From positions 1 through 64,000 of the forward strand of contig NZ_MUXT01000004.1 of assembly GCF_002014965.1 (NCBI RefSeq): a stretch of 64,000 bases of DNA, read 5' to 3'. Under the pieces are notes generated by a model. That model ran no database searches. It saw only the letters and a program-made list of their open reading frames with translations, and had not been told where the DNA came from. Each line of letters starts with the position of its first letter. Within the stretch, counting starts at the first letter, position 1. The stretch comes from Moraxella canis (GTDB taxonomy: Bacteria > Pseudomonadota > Gammaproteobacteria > Pseudomonadales > Moraxellaceae). The position numbers and the translations under genes were made by a program. Shown one piece after another: positions 27,049 to 36,017 of the stretch.

Positions 27049-28158
27049 ATGATTTCTAAACAAATTATATTGGGCGTTACGCTGATCGTCGGTGGCAGCG
27101 TGGCTTTTTTTGCACTGGCAAAAAATGACGCTCAAACCGCCAAATCGGCACAAGTCGCCCAGCAGACATCAACCGATACCAAGGTGGCAAAACCTGTGGT
27201 TCAGCCCCTGACGGCAGATGTGGCGACCGAAGAAAAGCTGTTGGCTGAAAAGCAGCGCGCACGTGAGGCGCATACGCTGCAAATGCAAAAGCAAGCGGCA
27301 GCTTTGCTTGAAGAGCAAAACAACGCGCGCAAACAAGCCCTCGAAAAAGCCAATGCCGAAGCCAATGGACGCACTGTGACCAATACTCAGGCAGTATCGG
27401 CAGACAGCGCGGCCAAAAGTGAGCTGATCGCAGCGCCGACGGTTCAGACACGCCCTGAAGCGATAGAAGCTGCTCGTAAAGCCGAAGAAGCCAAAAAGGC
27501 CGCTGAAGAAGCCAAAAAATCTGAGCAAAAAGCTAAGGATGAAAAAGCCAAATCAGCCGATAAGCCCACCGAAAATAAAGCTGAAAACAAAAAAGAAGAT
27601 AAAAACGCCCAAACCAAAGCACCTGCCAAGGCGGGTACTTATGATGTCCAGCCTGGCGAAACTTGGCAGGGTATCGCTAATCGTCACGGTATCTCGGTGG
27701 CGGCATTGGTTGAGGCCAATGGCATGACGCGTCATGATATTTTGAGAGCAGGGCGTAGTATCAAGATACCTTCTGCATCTCAAGTGGCTCGGTTGGAGCG
27801 TGATAATAAAGCCAGAGAAGCCAAATCCAAAGAAGAAACTAAAAAATCTGATAACCAGTCTCAATCAAAGACAGAGCCTAAGAGCGATAAAAAAACCGAC
27901 TCAAAATCTCAAGGCACTCAAGCGTCTGGACGATACACCGTTCAAGTGGCGATTTCTCCAGACAAAGACAAGGTCGATGAAGTGGTTAAAAAGTATCGTG
28001 ACGCTGGCTATAAAGTCACAACCAGTAGCACCAGCCGTGGTTTGCGCGTATTGGTCGGTAGCGAAAAAACAGAAGAAGGCGCAAAAGCCCTGCGCTCCAA
28101 GATCGCGGCAGACTCTCGTGTTCCTTCATCAGGCGCTTTTGTGCATAAGACTCAATAA
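27049..28158 (+). CDS. LysM and SPOR domain peptidoglycan-binding protein
   Basis: Predicted bitopic inner-membrane protein (369 residues). A membrane helix lies near residues 5-24. A long Ala/Glu/Lys-rich coiled segment (about 60-195) follows, with repeated AEEAKK-type units. A LysM domain occupies about 196-242 (TYDVQPGETWQGIANRHG), then a Lys/Ser/Gln-rich linker, and a C-terminal SPOR domain from about 293 (GRYTVQVAISPDKDK). Both domains bind peptidoglycan, LysM through GlcNAc chains and SPOR through denuded strands at the septum. It holds the folC-linked SPOR/DedD position. ATG 27049 is chosen; the in-frame TTG two codons earlier has no better ribosome site. Its promoter and terminator are both visible. 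Confidence 0.85.
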   Translation: MISKQIILGVTLIVGGSVAFFALAKNDAQTAKSAQVAQQTSTDTKVAKPVVQPLTADVATEEKLLAEKQRAREAHTLQMQKQAAALLEEQNNARKQALEKANAEANGRTVTNTQAVSADSAAKSELIAAPTVQTRPEAIEAARKAEEAKKAAEEAKKSEQKAKDEKAKSADKPTENKAENKKEDKNAQTKAPAKAGTYDVQPGETWQGIANRHGISVAALVEANGMTRHDILRAGRSIKIPSASQVARLERDNKAREAKSKEETKKSDNQSQSKTEPKSDKKTDSKSQGTQASGRYTVQVAISPDKDKVDEVVKKYRDAGYKVTTSSTSRGLRVLVGSEKTEEGAKALRSKIAADSRVPSSGAFVHKTQ

Positions 28159-28207
28159 TCGGCGCGATGTTAGCGCTGCATTGACCGATCGATAAACTAT
28201 CGAATTT

Positions 28208-28237
28208 AAAAGCATGGATCAAAAGCCGTGCTTTTTT
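28208..28237 (+). terminator. Terminator of the LysM-SPOR gene
   Basis: Stem of 10 bp with one G-U pair (28208-28217 with 28226-28235), ending in six T. Confidence 0.8.
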
Positions 28238-28266
28238 ATATGGCTTGCCATAATAAGGATAACATA

Positions 28267-28773
28267 TTGGATAATCATTTGATGATCTATGGACTGCTCG
28301 CTGGTGTGGCGATCTTGGTGTTTTTATTGCGTCCTAAGTCCAAAAAAATCAAAGGCGATGATATGCCTGTGTGGCCATTTGAACCCATGCCTTTGATGAC
28401 TGACAGTGAAGTGTTGTTTTTTAAGAAGCTCAAAATGGCACTGCCAGAGTATCATATTTTTGGACAAGTTCAATTATCTAGAATCATTGAACCGACCGAA
28501 GATGTGGCGAATGAAAGACAGTTTTGGTTTAATCGAGTTTGTCGGCAGAGCGTTGATTTTGTTTTGGTGGCTGATGATTTGCAAACTGTGCTTGCTGCCA
28601 TCGAGCTTGATGACTGGACGCACAGCAGTAAGACGCGCCAAAAGCAAGATGCTAAAAAAGATAAAGCGCTTGCCAGCTCTGGCATTCCCATTATTCGATT
28701 TCATGCCGAAAAAATGCCGACGGCACAGATGATGCGCCATGATATTTTAGAAGTGCTGCGCCATTATCGCTGA
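28267..28773 (+). CDS. DUF2726 domain protein (restriction-endonuclease-like fold)
   Basis: Protein of 168 residues with an N-terminal membrane helix (about 6-23) and a DUF2726 domain. This family is thought to adopt a PD-(D/E)XK nuclease-like fold: note VDFVLVADD, AIELDDWTHSSKTRQKQDAKKDKAL and GIPIIRF. Catalytic activity is not established. The likely start is TTG 28267, because AAGGA sits 7 nt before it; upstream in-frame codons overlap the preceding terminator, and ATG 28282 would cut into the membrane helix. Confidence 0.75.
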   Translation: MDNHLMIYGLLAGVAILVFLLRPKSKKIKGDDMPVWPFEPMPLMTDSEVLFFKKLKMALPEYHIFGQVQLSRIIEPTEDVANERQFWFNRVCRQSVDFVLVADDLQTVLAAIELDDWTHSSKTRQKQDAKKDKALASSGIPIIRFHAEKMPTAQMMRHDILEVLRHYR

Positions 28774-28889
28774 TTTTTATTTTTAGGGACTTACTACCAA
28801 ACTCATGATCGTGACCGATCGGTTATTCATTTTTATTTTAGTGTGTATTAAGTATGATACCATGTGCTAAACCGCCAAAAAGGATAATT

Positions 28890-29684
28890 ATGGAAAATTT
28901 AAAGACGCTCACTGTACAAATCGAACATCAGATCGCCACCATCACGCTCAATCGACCGGATAAAAAAAATGCCATCAGCTTTCAGATGATGGATGAGCTG
29001 ATCAAGGTCGCTCATAAGCTTAAGTGCAATCGTGAAATTCGAGCGGTGATTTTGATGGGCGCTGATGGGAATTTTAGCTCAGGTTTGGATTTGGCGGATT
29101 TAAATAACCCTAAGAGCTTGGGTTTTGCTTTGTATGAGCTTGCCAAACCGACACCCAGTAAGTTTCAAAAGGTTTGCTTGATTTGGCAGAGTTTGCCTGT
29201 GCCGGTCATTGCTGTTGTAGAGGGCGTGTGCGTGGGCGGCGGTCTTCAGCTTGCACTTGGGGCGGATATTCGTATCGCGGCAGCGGATGCCCGCTTATCG
29301 GTGCTTGAGGCTAAGTGGGGCTTAGTTGCTGACATGGGCATTACGCGCACCGCTCGCGATATACGCCGAGATGTGATGAAGCAGATTGCTATGACTGCCG
29401 AGATGATGGACGCGCCGACCGCCAAAGACTATGGGCTACTCACGCATATCAGTGATGACCCTGTTCAGATGGCGTTATCGCTGACAGATGCCATCAAGGC
29501 GCGTTCGCCGGATGCGGTGCTTGCAGCAAAGCGTGTGATGAATGTTGCACAGCGTCAAGATTATTTGGCGCTATATCAAGAAAAACTTTGGCAGATTAAG
29601 CTCATGCTTGGTGCCAATCGAAAGCTGTCTATCAAAAAAGCAAAAGACGATACTGTGCAATTTATCAAGCGCCAATTTAGATGA
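28890..29684 (+). CDS. Enoyl-CoA hydratase/isomerase family protein
   Basis: Crotonase-fold protein (264 residues). The oxyanion-hole segments are NFSSGLDLADL and EGVCVGGGLQLALGADIRI, with a Glu in LEAKWGLVADMG at the catalytic position. The Asp of VADMG suggests an isomerase-like crotonase (compare dienoyl-CoA isomerases), but the substrate cannot be read from the sequence. AGGA precedes ATG 28890. It is monocistronic, ending at a terminator shared with the convergent cytochrome c' gene. Confidence 0.85.
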   Translation: MENLKTLTVQIEHQIATITLNRPDKKNAISFQMMDELIKVAHKLKCNREIRAVILMGADGNFSSGLDLADLNNPKSLGFALYELAKPTPSKFQKVCLIWQSLPVPVIAVVEGVCVGGGLQLALGADIRIAAADARLSVLEAKWGLVADMGITRTARDIRRDVMKQIAMTAEMMDAPTAKDYGLLTHISDDPVQMALSLTDAIKARSPDAVLAAKRVMNVAQRQDYLALYQEKLWQIKLMLGANRKLSIKKAKDDTVQFIKRQFR

Positions 29685-29697
29685 TTTCGCAAAAAAT

Positions 29698-29731
29698 AAA
29701 AAATGCCTTACACTGAGTAAAGGCATTTTTT
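29698..29731. terminator. Bidirectional terminator
   Basis: Perfect 12-bp stem (29698-29709 with 29720-29731), A-rich on one side and T-rich on the other, between the convergent crotonase and cytochrome c' genes. Confidence 0.85.
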
Positions 29732-29748
29732 ATTTTAAATGAGTTTAA

Positions 29749-30204
29749 TTACTTTTTATAGGCTTTATGGCATGAGCCGCAATTGCTCGCCATTTGACCA
29801 TACTGGGCTTCGACATCAGCAGCTGTAGTGGCAGTGGCAGCTGCCGCCGATAGCGCATTGATTGATGCGGTAAATTCCTCAGTCTTAGCTCTAAAGCCTT
29901 CGGCATCTGTCCACACCTCGTCTTTGGCATCACCACCTTTGGCGGCGTCACCCTCAAAATGAGTCCACATGGCAGCGTTACTGTCAGCAATAAAATCAGC
30001 TCGCTCTTTAAAAGTTGCGGCATCAAAAGTATCTGGGTTTTCCATCATGGCTTTCATGCCTTCGTTGGCTTGTCGCCAGTCCTTCATAAGCTTGCTGCGC
30101 TCTTCAAGCTGAGGATTATTAGCAGCAGAGGTGCCTGAATTATTACAACCTACCAAAATCATGGTGGCGGACAATGCGGCGGTTAAGGCAATTTTATTAA
30201 ACAT
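29749..30204 (-). CDS. Cytochrome c' (class II) lipoprotein
   Basis: Periplasmic cytochrome of the four-helix c' class (151 residues). The lipoprotein signal ends in ILVGC (Cys at residue 20), and the haem motif CGSCH is very near the C-terminus, as in class II cytochromes. Helix 1 contains LEERSKLMKDWRQANEGMKAMM. Cytochromes c' bind nitric oxide and can protect against nitrosative stress; that role here is inference. GGAG precedes the ATG. Confidence 0.9.
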   Translation of the reverse strand: MFNKIALTAALSATMILVGCNNSGTSAANNPQLEERSKLMKDWRQANEGMKAMMENPDTFDAATFKERADFIADSNAAMWTHFEGDAAKGGDAKDEVWTDAEGFRAKTEEFTASINALSAAAATATTAADVEAQYGQMASNCGSCHKAYKK

Positions 30205-30366
30205 GGCGTCGGCTCCGTTTTGTTAAAAATACAACTTCCATTTGGAAAGACTTATCATCAAAAGATAAGATTTTTTGGGTATTTTAACCAAGTTTTGCTT
30301 AGAAATCTGTATATTTACAGAAAAATACACAAAATTTAACAATTGATTAAAATAAAATCTAAAAAA

Positions 30367-30394
30367 TCCCCTCAATAGCGAGGCGATAAGGGGG
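30367..30394 (-). terminator. Possible terminator of hemF
   Basis: On the minus strand a short hairpin (CCTC...GAGG, 30370-30373 with 30380-30383) with competing outer pairing precedes GGATTTTTT. Confidence 0.45.
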
Positions 30395-30414
30395 TAAAAG
30401 TGCTTAAGAAAAGC

Positions 30415-31365
30415 TTATAAGTTCAACCAATCTTGAGGCTTTAAATAAAAATCGGTGAGCTCAAACTCAGGCGTACCTTCTTCAGGCTCGTAGCGATATT
30501 CCCAAGCTGCCAAAGGTGGCATGGAAACCAAAATGGACTCCGTGCGTCCATTAGATTGTAGACCGAACAGCGTACCGCGGTCGAACACCAAATTATACTC
30601 CACATAGCGACCGCGGCGATACAGCTGAAAATGCCGTTCACGCTCGGTATAGCTTTGATGTTTATTGCGCTCAAAAATTGGCACGATACCCTCAATATAG
30701 CCTTGTCCGATAGCTTGCATAAACTGAAAGCAAGTTTCAAAATCCCACCCTGTGGAGGCGGTATTAACATCATCATAAAACAGCCCTCCAACGCCGCGGC
30801 GCTCATGACGATGCTTTAAATAAAAATAATCATCACACCAAGTTTTGTATTTGATGTAAACGTCATCACCAAAAGGGCGGCATAAATCATGCGCGACTTG
30901 ATGCCAGTGTTTGACATCATTAAGGTTGGGATAAAAAGGCGTGAGATCAAATCCGCCACCAAACCACCAAATTGGCGCGCTGCCATCAGTGGGCGTGGCA
31001 ACAAATAATCGCACATTGGCATGACTGGTCGGAACATACGGGTTTTTAGGATGTACTACCAAGGACACGCCCAAAGCCTCGGCTTGAGCGCCTGCCAGCT
31101 CAGGATGGCGAATGGTGGCGGAAACAGGCATTTGCTTGATATGGATGTGGCTGAACATCACGCCTGCTTTTTCAATGACTTGCCCGCCAGATAAAACACA
31201 CGATCGACCGCCACCGCCTTCGGGGCGCTCCCAAATGTCTGTGATGAATTTGGTCTCTGTGCGACCATCGACACCTCCCAAGCTTTCTTGCTCTTCGAGT
31301 GCTTGGATGATACTTTCTTGCAGGTTTAATAAAAACGCTCTGACTGTTTGGATTTGCGTTTGCAT
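30415..31365 (-). CDS. hemF: Oxygen-dependent coproporphyrinogen III oxidase
   Basis: Aerobic haem-pathway enzyme (316 residues) that makes protoporphyrinogen IX by two oxidative decarboxylations. Characteristic segments include [36 protein letters not shown], the GGLFYDD loop and [19 protein letters not shown]. Length is as in other gammaproteobacteria. It is transcribed toward the cytochrome c' gene and follows ribA on the same strand (about 42 nt between them). Confidence 0.95.
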   Translation of the reverse strand: MQTQIQTVRAFLLNLQESIIQALEEQESLGGVDGRTETKFITDIWERPEGGGGRSCVLSGGQVIEKAGVMFSHIHIKQMPVSATIRHPELAGAQAEALGVSLVVHPKNPYVPTSHANVRLFVATPTDGSAPIWWFGGGFDLTPFYPNLNDVKHWHQVAHDLCRPFGDDVYIKYKTWCDDYFYLKHRHERRGVGGLFYDDVNTASTGWDFETCFQFMQAIGQGYIEGIVPIFERNKHQSYTERERHFQLYRRGRYVEYNLVFDRGTLFGLQSNGRTESILVSMPPLAAWEYRYEPEEGTPEFELTDFYLKPQDWLNL

Positions 31366-31407
31366 GGATTGTCCTAAGTGGCTATGCTAAGTAATGATCC
31401 TGAGTGA

Positions 31408-32016
31408 TTAGGGAAGTTCGTTCAAATCATCTGTCTTGATATAGTGATTCATCTGCTCACCTTTGACCATCAGATAAGAAGCGTTGTATTTATTAACGCC
31501 AACGATCAAAGGAATGCGTTTAACCACTTCGACCCCCAGCTCATTAAGCTCATTGATTTTGTTAGGATTATTTGTCATCAAAGCCACTTGACTTACGCCG
31601 AGATGCGAGAGCATCTGCTGACACATCTCATAAGTGCGCGCATCGGCTGGCAGACCTAATAATAAATTGGCTTCCAGTGTGTCATGACCTTGATCTTGCA
31701 GGGCATAAGCACGAATCTTATTGGTCAGACCAATCCCACGCCCCTCTTGACGCAAGTACAAAATCGCCCCCACGCCATGCGCTTGAATGGCACTCATCGC
31801 GGCATTGAGCTGTGGTCCGCAGTCACATTTTAGTGAGCCAAACGCATCGCCCGTCAAACATTCAGAATGGATACGCACGATGGGCAGTTTATCTGACTCA
31901 TTTGGCAATCCTGTGCTTAATAAAATGTGCTCTTGACCGTCCTCATTTTCAAAAATATGAATGTCAAATTCGCCATGAATCGTCGGCAGTTTAGCCTTGG
32001 TAATAAATTTATACAA
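31408..32016 (-). CDS. ribA: GTP cyclohydrolase II
   Basis: Zinc enzyme (202 residues) opening GTP in the first committed step of riboflavin synthesis. The zinc cysteines lie in [15 protein letters not shown], and the catalytic RQEGRGIGL segment and the GTP-binding TNNPNK segment are present. The start is a TTG at 32014-32016 preceded by AAGGT at 9 nt, and no ATG lies near the conserved N-terminus ([11 protein letters not shown]). No RFN (FMN) riboswitch is seen in its short leader. hemF follows on the same strand. Confidence 0.93.
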   Translation of the reverse strand: MYKFITKAKLPTIHGEFDIHIFENEDGQEHILLSTGLPNESDKLPIVRIHSECLTGDAFGSLKCDCGPQLNAAMSAIQAHGVGAILYLRQEGRGIGLTNKIRAYALQDQGHDTLEANLLLGLPADARTYEMCQQMLSHLGVSQVALMTNNPNKINELNELGVEVVKRIPLIVGVNKYNASYLMVKGEQMNHYIKTDDLNELP

Positions 32017-32335
32017 GGGAATATACCTTAAAAATTTCTTTCAAAATCAGTCTATTATAATAAATTATTTACCCAAATCTGTGGGTAAAGCTGACTGTTT
32101 GAATCACGCCTAACACGCATTTAAAACATTAAATAAAAATCAAGCTTTCAATGGGGTTTTTCTAGCAAAAATAAAGCCTATCTTGTAAAATAGTCTTTTA
32201 ACGCCATTGTGATAAAATGATGACACTGCCATGATTTTATGAAAAGATTGGCGGCATCTCGTCAAAAGTGCTATTATGCCATACTCTTTTTGATGATGAA
32301 ATGTGAATTTATTGATAATCGGAAGCCAAGCAATC
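32017..32335. other. Divergent promoter region ribA/dxs
   Basis: About 320 bp with no gene. It contains a minus-strand TATAAT (32054-32059) for ribA, an inverted repeat (32068-32089: TTTACCCA, 6 nt, TGGGTAAA) overlapping the ribA upstream region, and the dxs promoter (32248-32277). No riboswitch fold is apparent. Confidence 0.5.
32248..32277 (+). promoter_or_regulatory. Promoter of dxs
   Basis: TTGGCG (32248-32253), an 18-nt spacer and TATTAT (32272-32277) with an extended -10 TGC, about 60 nt upstream of dxs. Confidence 0.55.
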
Positions 32336-34432
32336 ATGACGGATTCAGCCACCCATCGCCAATCGTATCGTGCCAAAGTCTTTGATGAGATTTTGACGAC
32401 GCGTCCTGACACGCCGATCTTGGACCGTGTCGCCAGTCCTGATGACCTAAAGACGATGACGCACGCCGAACTGATCCAGCTTGCCGATGAGCTACGCGCG
32501 TATTTGCTGTACTCTACAGGCGTCAGCGGCGGGCATTTTGGCGCCAATCTTGGAGTGATTGAGCTGACCATTGCGCTACATACGGTGCTGAACACGCCCT
32601 ATGACAAATTGGTGTGGGATGTGGGTCATCAAGCCTACGCTCATAAAGTGCTGACAGGTCGCCGTGAGCGCTTGCCAAGCATCCGCTCAAAAGATGGCTT
32701 GACTGCTTTTCCTGAGCGAGAAGAAAGCGAGTATGATACTTTTGGCGTGGGGCATTCTTCTACGTCAATCTCAGCTGCTCTTGGCATGAGTCTGGCGGCG
32801 CGTCTGCATGGTGAGGATCGTAAAGTGGCGGCGGTCATCGGCGATGGCGCAATGACAGGCGGCATGGCGTTTGAGGCGATGAATGATGCAGTACAACAAA
32901 ATGCCGATTTGATGGTCGTCCTTAATGATAATGACATGTCCATTTCAGCAGCGATTGGTGGTTTTTCGCGTCATTTGGCGAAGCTTTGGCAGCGCGGTCT
33001 GGCTATGGATATTGATAAGCATGGCAATATTTTGATGGTTAAGCGTGCCATCTCTTCTGATGACCGCCGCATCCGCCATTATCTACAGATGGCAAATGGC
33101 GCGATTGAAGATGTCTCAAGCCGCCTACCAAGTAAAATCAGCGAAAAAATCAGTGAGCTGATCCATGGTGTGCCATCGTCACCATTGCCTGATAAAATTG
33201 CCGAAAAAATTGGCGACAGATTGTTTGCAGATAATTTATTCAAAGCGATTGGCTTTACTTATCTTGGTCCTTATGATGGTCATGATTTGCCTAAGTTGAT
33301 TCAAGTGCTAGAGCGTGCCAAACAATTAAAAGGCGCTGTACTTATCCATGTGCATACGGTCAAAGGCAAAGGATTTTTACCTGCCGAAGCTGATCCAATC
33401 GGCTATCACGCCATTGGAAAATTGCCCAAAGCAGGCGAAAATAACCCCCTAATATCCAAACCCGCCCCCAAAAAATATTCACAAATATTCGGTGATTGGC
33501 TACTTCATCAAGCCTGTCGTGATGATAAACTGGTCGCCATCACGCCAGCCATGGCAGAAGGCTCAGGCATGGTTGAGTATGCTGCCAAATATCCTGAGCG
33601 GTTTTTTGATGTGGCGATCGCTGAGCAGCACGCAGTGACACTGGCAGCTGGCATGGCGACTTCTGATCGTGTTAAGCCCGTTGTGGCGATTTATTCGACT
33701 TTTTTGCAGCGGGGCTATGATCAGCTCATTCATGATGTCGCCCTACAAAATCTGGATGTGACTTTTGCCATTGACCGTGCTGGCTTGGTGGGTGAGGATG
33801 GTGCAACGCACGCAGGCGTTTTTGATTTGGCATACTTAAGATGTGTGCCAAATGTGATCATCGCCGCGCCAAGTGATGAGCACGAATGTCATCAGCTTTT
33901 GAACACATGCTATCAGTACCAAGGTGTAGCAGCAGTGCGCTATCCGCGCGGTGCAGGCGTAGGGCGCAAGGTCGATATGACCGACGAACATTACCCAATC
34001 GGGCGCGCCAATGTGGTTTGGCAATCACCAGACTTCGATACACAAACTACCAAAAAATTGGCGGTATTGTCATTCGGTACTCGCCTAAAAGATGCTCTGA
34101 CAGCTGCTCAAAGACTGTCCGATAGCCAAGCAATCGCTTGTATCGTGGTCGATATGCGCTGGGTTAAGCCCATTGATAGCCAGCTGATTGTACAGCTGCT
34201 TGAAGCAGGCGTTGATCACATTGCAACTGTTGAAGAGCATCAAATCGCAGGCGGCGCAGGCAGTGCGGTCAATGAATTTGTGATTACCACTCAATCGCCA
34301 GTTAAGCTTTTAAATATCGGCATCAAAGATGCGTTCATTCATCATGCCAGTCACGAAGAGCAGCTGTCGTATTGTGGACTGGATACTGATGGGATTTATC
34401 AGTCTTTGAGTGAGTTAATGAGTAAGCATTAA
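32336..34432 (+). CDS. dxs: 1-deoxy-D-xylulose-5-phosphate synthase
   Basis: Thiamine-diphosphate transketolase-like enzyme joining pyruvate and glyceraldehyde 3-phosphate, the entry to the MEP isoprenoid pathway and also a source for thiazole and pyridoxal. The ThDP motif is GDGAMTGGMAFEAMN, and GGHFGANLGVIELT, GVGHSSTSISA and GEDGATHAGVFD are conserved. At 698 residues it is about 75 longer than E. coli Dxs (620). Much of the excess lies between FSRHLAKLW and LFADNLFKAIGF, where a Lys/Ser-rich helical stretch is inserted before the GPYDGHD motif. ATG 32336 is the likely start. Confidence 0.95.
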   Translation: MTDSATHRQSYRAKVFDEILTTRPDTPILDRVASPDDLKTMTHAELIQLADELRAYLLYSTGVSGGHFGANLGVIELTIALHTVLNTPYDKLVWDVGHQAYAHKVLTGRRERLPSIRSKDGLTAFPEREESEYDTFGVGHSSTSISAALGMSLAARLHGEDRKVAAVIGDGAMTGGMAFEAMNDAVQQNADLMVVLNDNDMSISAAIGGFSRHLAKLWQRGLAMDIDKHGNILMVKRAISSDDRRIRHYLQMANGAIEDVSSRLPSKISEKISELIHGVPSSPLPDKIAEKIGDRLFADNLFKAIGFTYLGPYDGHDLPKLIQVLERAKQLKGAVLIHVHTVKGKGFLPAEADPIGYHAIGKLPKAGENNPLISKPAPKKYSQIFGDWLLHQACRDDKLVAITPAMAEGSGMVEYAAKYPERFFDVAIAEQHAVTLAAGMATSDRVKPVVAIYSTFLQRGYDQLIHDVALQNLDVTFAIDRAGLVGEDGATHAGVFDLAYLRCVPNVIIAAPSDEHECHQLLNTCYQYQGVAAVRYPRGAGVGRKVDMTDEHYPIGRANVVWQSPDFDTQTTKKLAVLSFGTRLKDALTAAQRLSDSQAIACIVVDMRWVKPIDSQLIVQLLEAGVDHIATVEEHQIAGGAGSAVNEFVITTQSPVKLLNIGIKDAFIHHASHEEQLSYCGLDTDGIYQSLSELMSKH

Positions 34433-34487
34433 CTCCTTGCCAGATTAATTCTGTGTTGTCTATTTGCCGCCATTGCCATAATTTTCA

Positions 34488-34516
34488 TTGGTTTTTGGCG
34501 GTTTTTCACGTATAAT
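34488..34516 (+). promoter_or_regulatory. Promoter of suhB
   Basis: TTGGTT (34488-34493), a 17-nt spacer and TATAAT (34511-34516), about 70 nt before suhB. Confidence 0.6.
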
Positions 34517-34584
34517 AAAAATCTTTTGCGTGATGAGCGCAAATTGACTCTTTAAGTAGTTTAATTCAATGAAGCAGGTGTAGT

Positions 34585-35418
34585 ATGGAACCGATGGTTG
34601 TCATGGCGGCAAACGCAGCCAAAAAAGTGGGTCACGAAATTTTGCGAGCGCATCAAAATCGCCATCGCCTTGATTTGGCGGTAGAATCTAAGGGGCTTGA
34701 TGGCTTGGTTACCCAAATTGATCGCTATGCAGAAGAGCTGACGATTGCTACGCTCAAAGAAAGCTATCCCAATCATTCTTATTTGGGTGAAGAGTTTGGC
34801 TTACAAGAGGGCAAAGGTCATGATGCTGATTGGTGTTGGGTAATTGATCCACTAGATGGCACCCAAAATTTTGTCCATGGCGTACCGCATTTTTGTGTTT
34901 CTATCGCTGTCCAAAAAAATGGCGTCACTGAGCATGGCGTGATTTATGATCCTGTTCGTGATGAGATGTTTTCGGCAAGCCGCGGTCGTGGGGCAGTGAT
35001 GAATCAGCGCCGATTACAGGTCAGTGAGCGCAAGACCATTGAAGGCGGACTGTTTACCACAGGTCATCCTTATGAGCGCATGATGGGCGAAGAGCGCGTC
35101 AGCTTTGCGCGTCAGCATTTCGCCAGTTTGCAAGCCATCTGTGAAAATGGTGGTCAAGTGCGCCGCTTTGGTTCTGCTGCCTTGGATTTGTGCTATGTTG
35201 CGGCAGGTCGCTATGATGGCTATTTTGAGATGTCGTTGAAGCCTTGGGATGTGGCTGCAGGTGAGCTGATCGTGACCGAAGCGCGTGGCGTGGTGGTTGA
35301 TCATAAAGGCGCGCCAAATGCGATGACGACTGGTTCTGTGTTTGCTTGTAATGTCAAATTATTAAAGCCACTGATGCAATTGGTCGTACCACGCTGGGAA
35401 AATGCTTTGGTGGGTTAA
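34585..35418 (+). CDS. suhB: Inositol monophosphatase family protein SuhB
   Basis: Mg-dependent phosphatase fold (277 residues). Metal-binding motifs are GEEFG, DPLDGTQNFVHG and the C-terminal WDVAAGELIVTEA. In E. coli SuhB is also a Nus-factor-like partner in ribosomal RNA antitermination; conservation of that role here is inference. AGGTG precedes the ATG, and a terminator follows. Confidence 0.92.
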   Translation: MEPMVVMAANAAKKVGHEILRAHQNRHRLDLAVESKGLDGLVTQIDRYAEELTIATLKESYPNHSYLGEEFGLQEGKGHDADWCWVIDPLDGTQNFVHGVPHFCVSIAVQKNGVTEHGVIYDPVRDEMFSASRGRGAVMNQRRLQVSERKTIEGGLFTTGHPYERMMGEERVSFARQHFASLQAICENGGQVRRFGSAALDLCYVAAGRYDGYFEMSLKPWDVAAGELIVTEARGVVVDHKGAPNAMTTGSVFACNVKLLKPLMQLVVPRWENALVG

Positions 35419-35438
35419 TGCTTTTGCAATTTTTGATG

Positions 35439-35466
35439 ATAACGCTCAATTTGAGCGTTATTTTTA
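35439..35466 (+). terminator. Terminator of suhB
   Basis: Perfect 10-bp stem (35439-35448 with 35452-35461) followed by five T. Confidence 0.85.
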
Positions 35467-35587
35467 TGGACAATCCATAAAAAGCTTTGTTTTTCAACAT
35501 ATTTATCCAAAGCCATCAAATATGACAAGATATGTCAAAAATGAAACAAGTGTTTACACTTTATCGGGGTAAATTGGCAATAATTGG

Positions 35588-35617
35588 TTGTGTACATTTG
35601 TAAACCTAGGTTATACT
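35588..35617 (+). promoter_or_regulatory. Promoter of the 46-codon gene
   Basis: TTGTGT (35588-35593), an 18-nt spacer and TATACT (35612-35617), about 70 nt upstream of the small reading frame. Confidence 0.45.
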
Positions 35618-35688
35618 GATCTCAACCAATAAATCAAACACCAAAGCAAATTCATAACAGCCACTGGTGAAAAACATAGGGTATTACA

Positions 35689-35829
35689 ATGAATCAGCCA
35701 AAACGCCAAAACATTGAAATGAATATTTTATCTAAAGGGACAGAAAAGCCGATCACCGCCGAGATGATCACCGCCGTCCTAAAAAAACTTGCAAAGAGTC
35801 GCCGCGAATCATTGGCACTGACTGCTTAA
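35689..35829 (+). CDS. Small unrecognised protein (46 residues)
   Basis: A short frame in the 650-bp gap between suhB and the tRNA genes. It encodes 46 residues: a polar N-terminus (MNQPKRQNIEMNIL), a central PITAEMITAVLKKLAKSRRE segment that could form a basic amphipathic helix, and a hydrophobic end (SLALTA). TAGGG lies 7 nt before the ATG, a promoter-like sequence lies about 70 nt upstream, and a hairpin with a T run lies about 50 nt downstream. Together these suggest a real small gene. I do not recognise the protein. It has no signal peptide or membrane helix. Confidence 0.55.
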   Translation: MNQPKRQNIEMNILSKGTEKPITAEMITAVLKKLAKSRRESLALTA

Positions 35830-35881
35830 ATGCCTAGGCAAACCGTTTAATCGTTTCTCCAAAACTTGTTGGTTTTCAAGC

Positions 35882-35916
35882 AAACTTACCGCCTTCGTTG
35901 GCGGTTTGTTTGTTTT
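35882..35916 (+). terminator. Terminator after the 46-codon gene
   Basis: GC-rich stem ACCGCC/GGCGGT (35888-35893 with 35100-offset arm at 35900-35905), extended by further A/T and C/G pairs after a 2-nt internal loop, then TTTGTTTGTTTT. Confidence 0.65.
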
Positions 35917-36017
35917 GGCTCAAAGCTCGCTTAATTTAATATGATTAAAAATCCTAGCCATGACTGATTTATCAGGACTAATAGGATGTGAGTGATAATG
36001 GTTATAGAGTCTTAAAT

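Noticed and set aside
32140-32595. A 151-codon minus-strand frame across the ribA/dxs spacer
   Set aside because: It overlaps the start of dxs and the dxs promoter and shows no recognisable domain.
34464-34507. Hairpin GCCGCCA...TGGCGGT after dxs as a terminator
   Set aside because: The 22-nt loop is large and the stem overlaps the better-supported suhB promoter, so I did not list it as a terminator.
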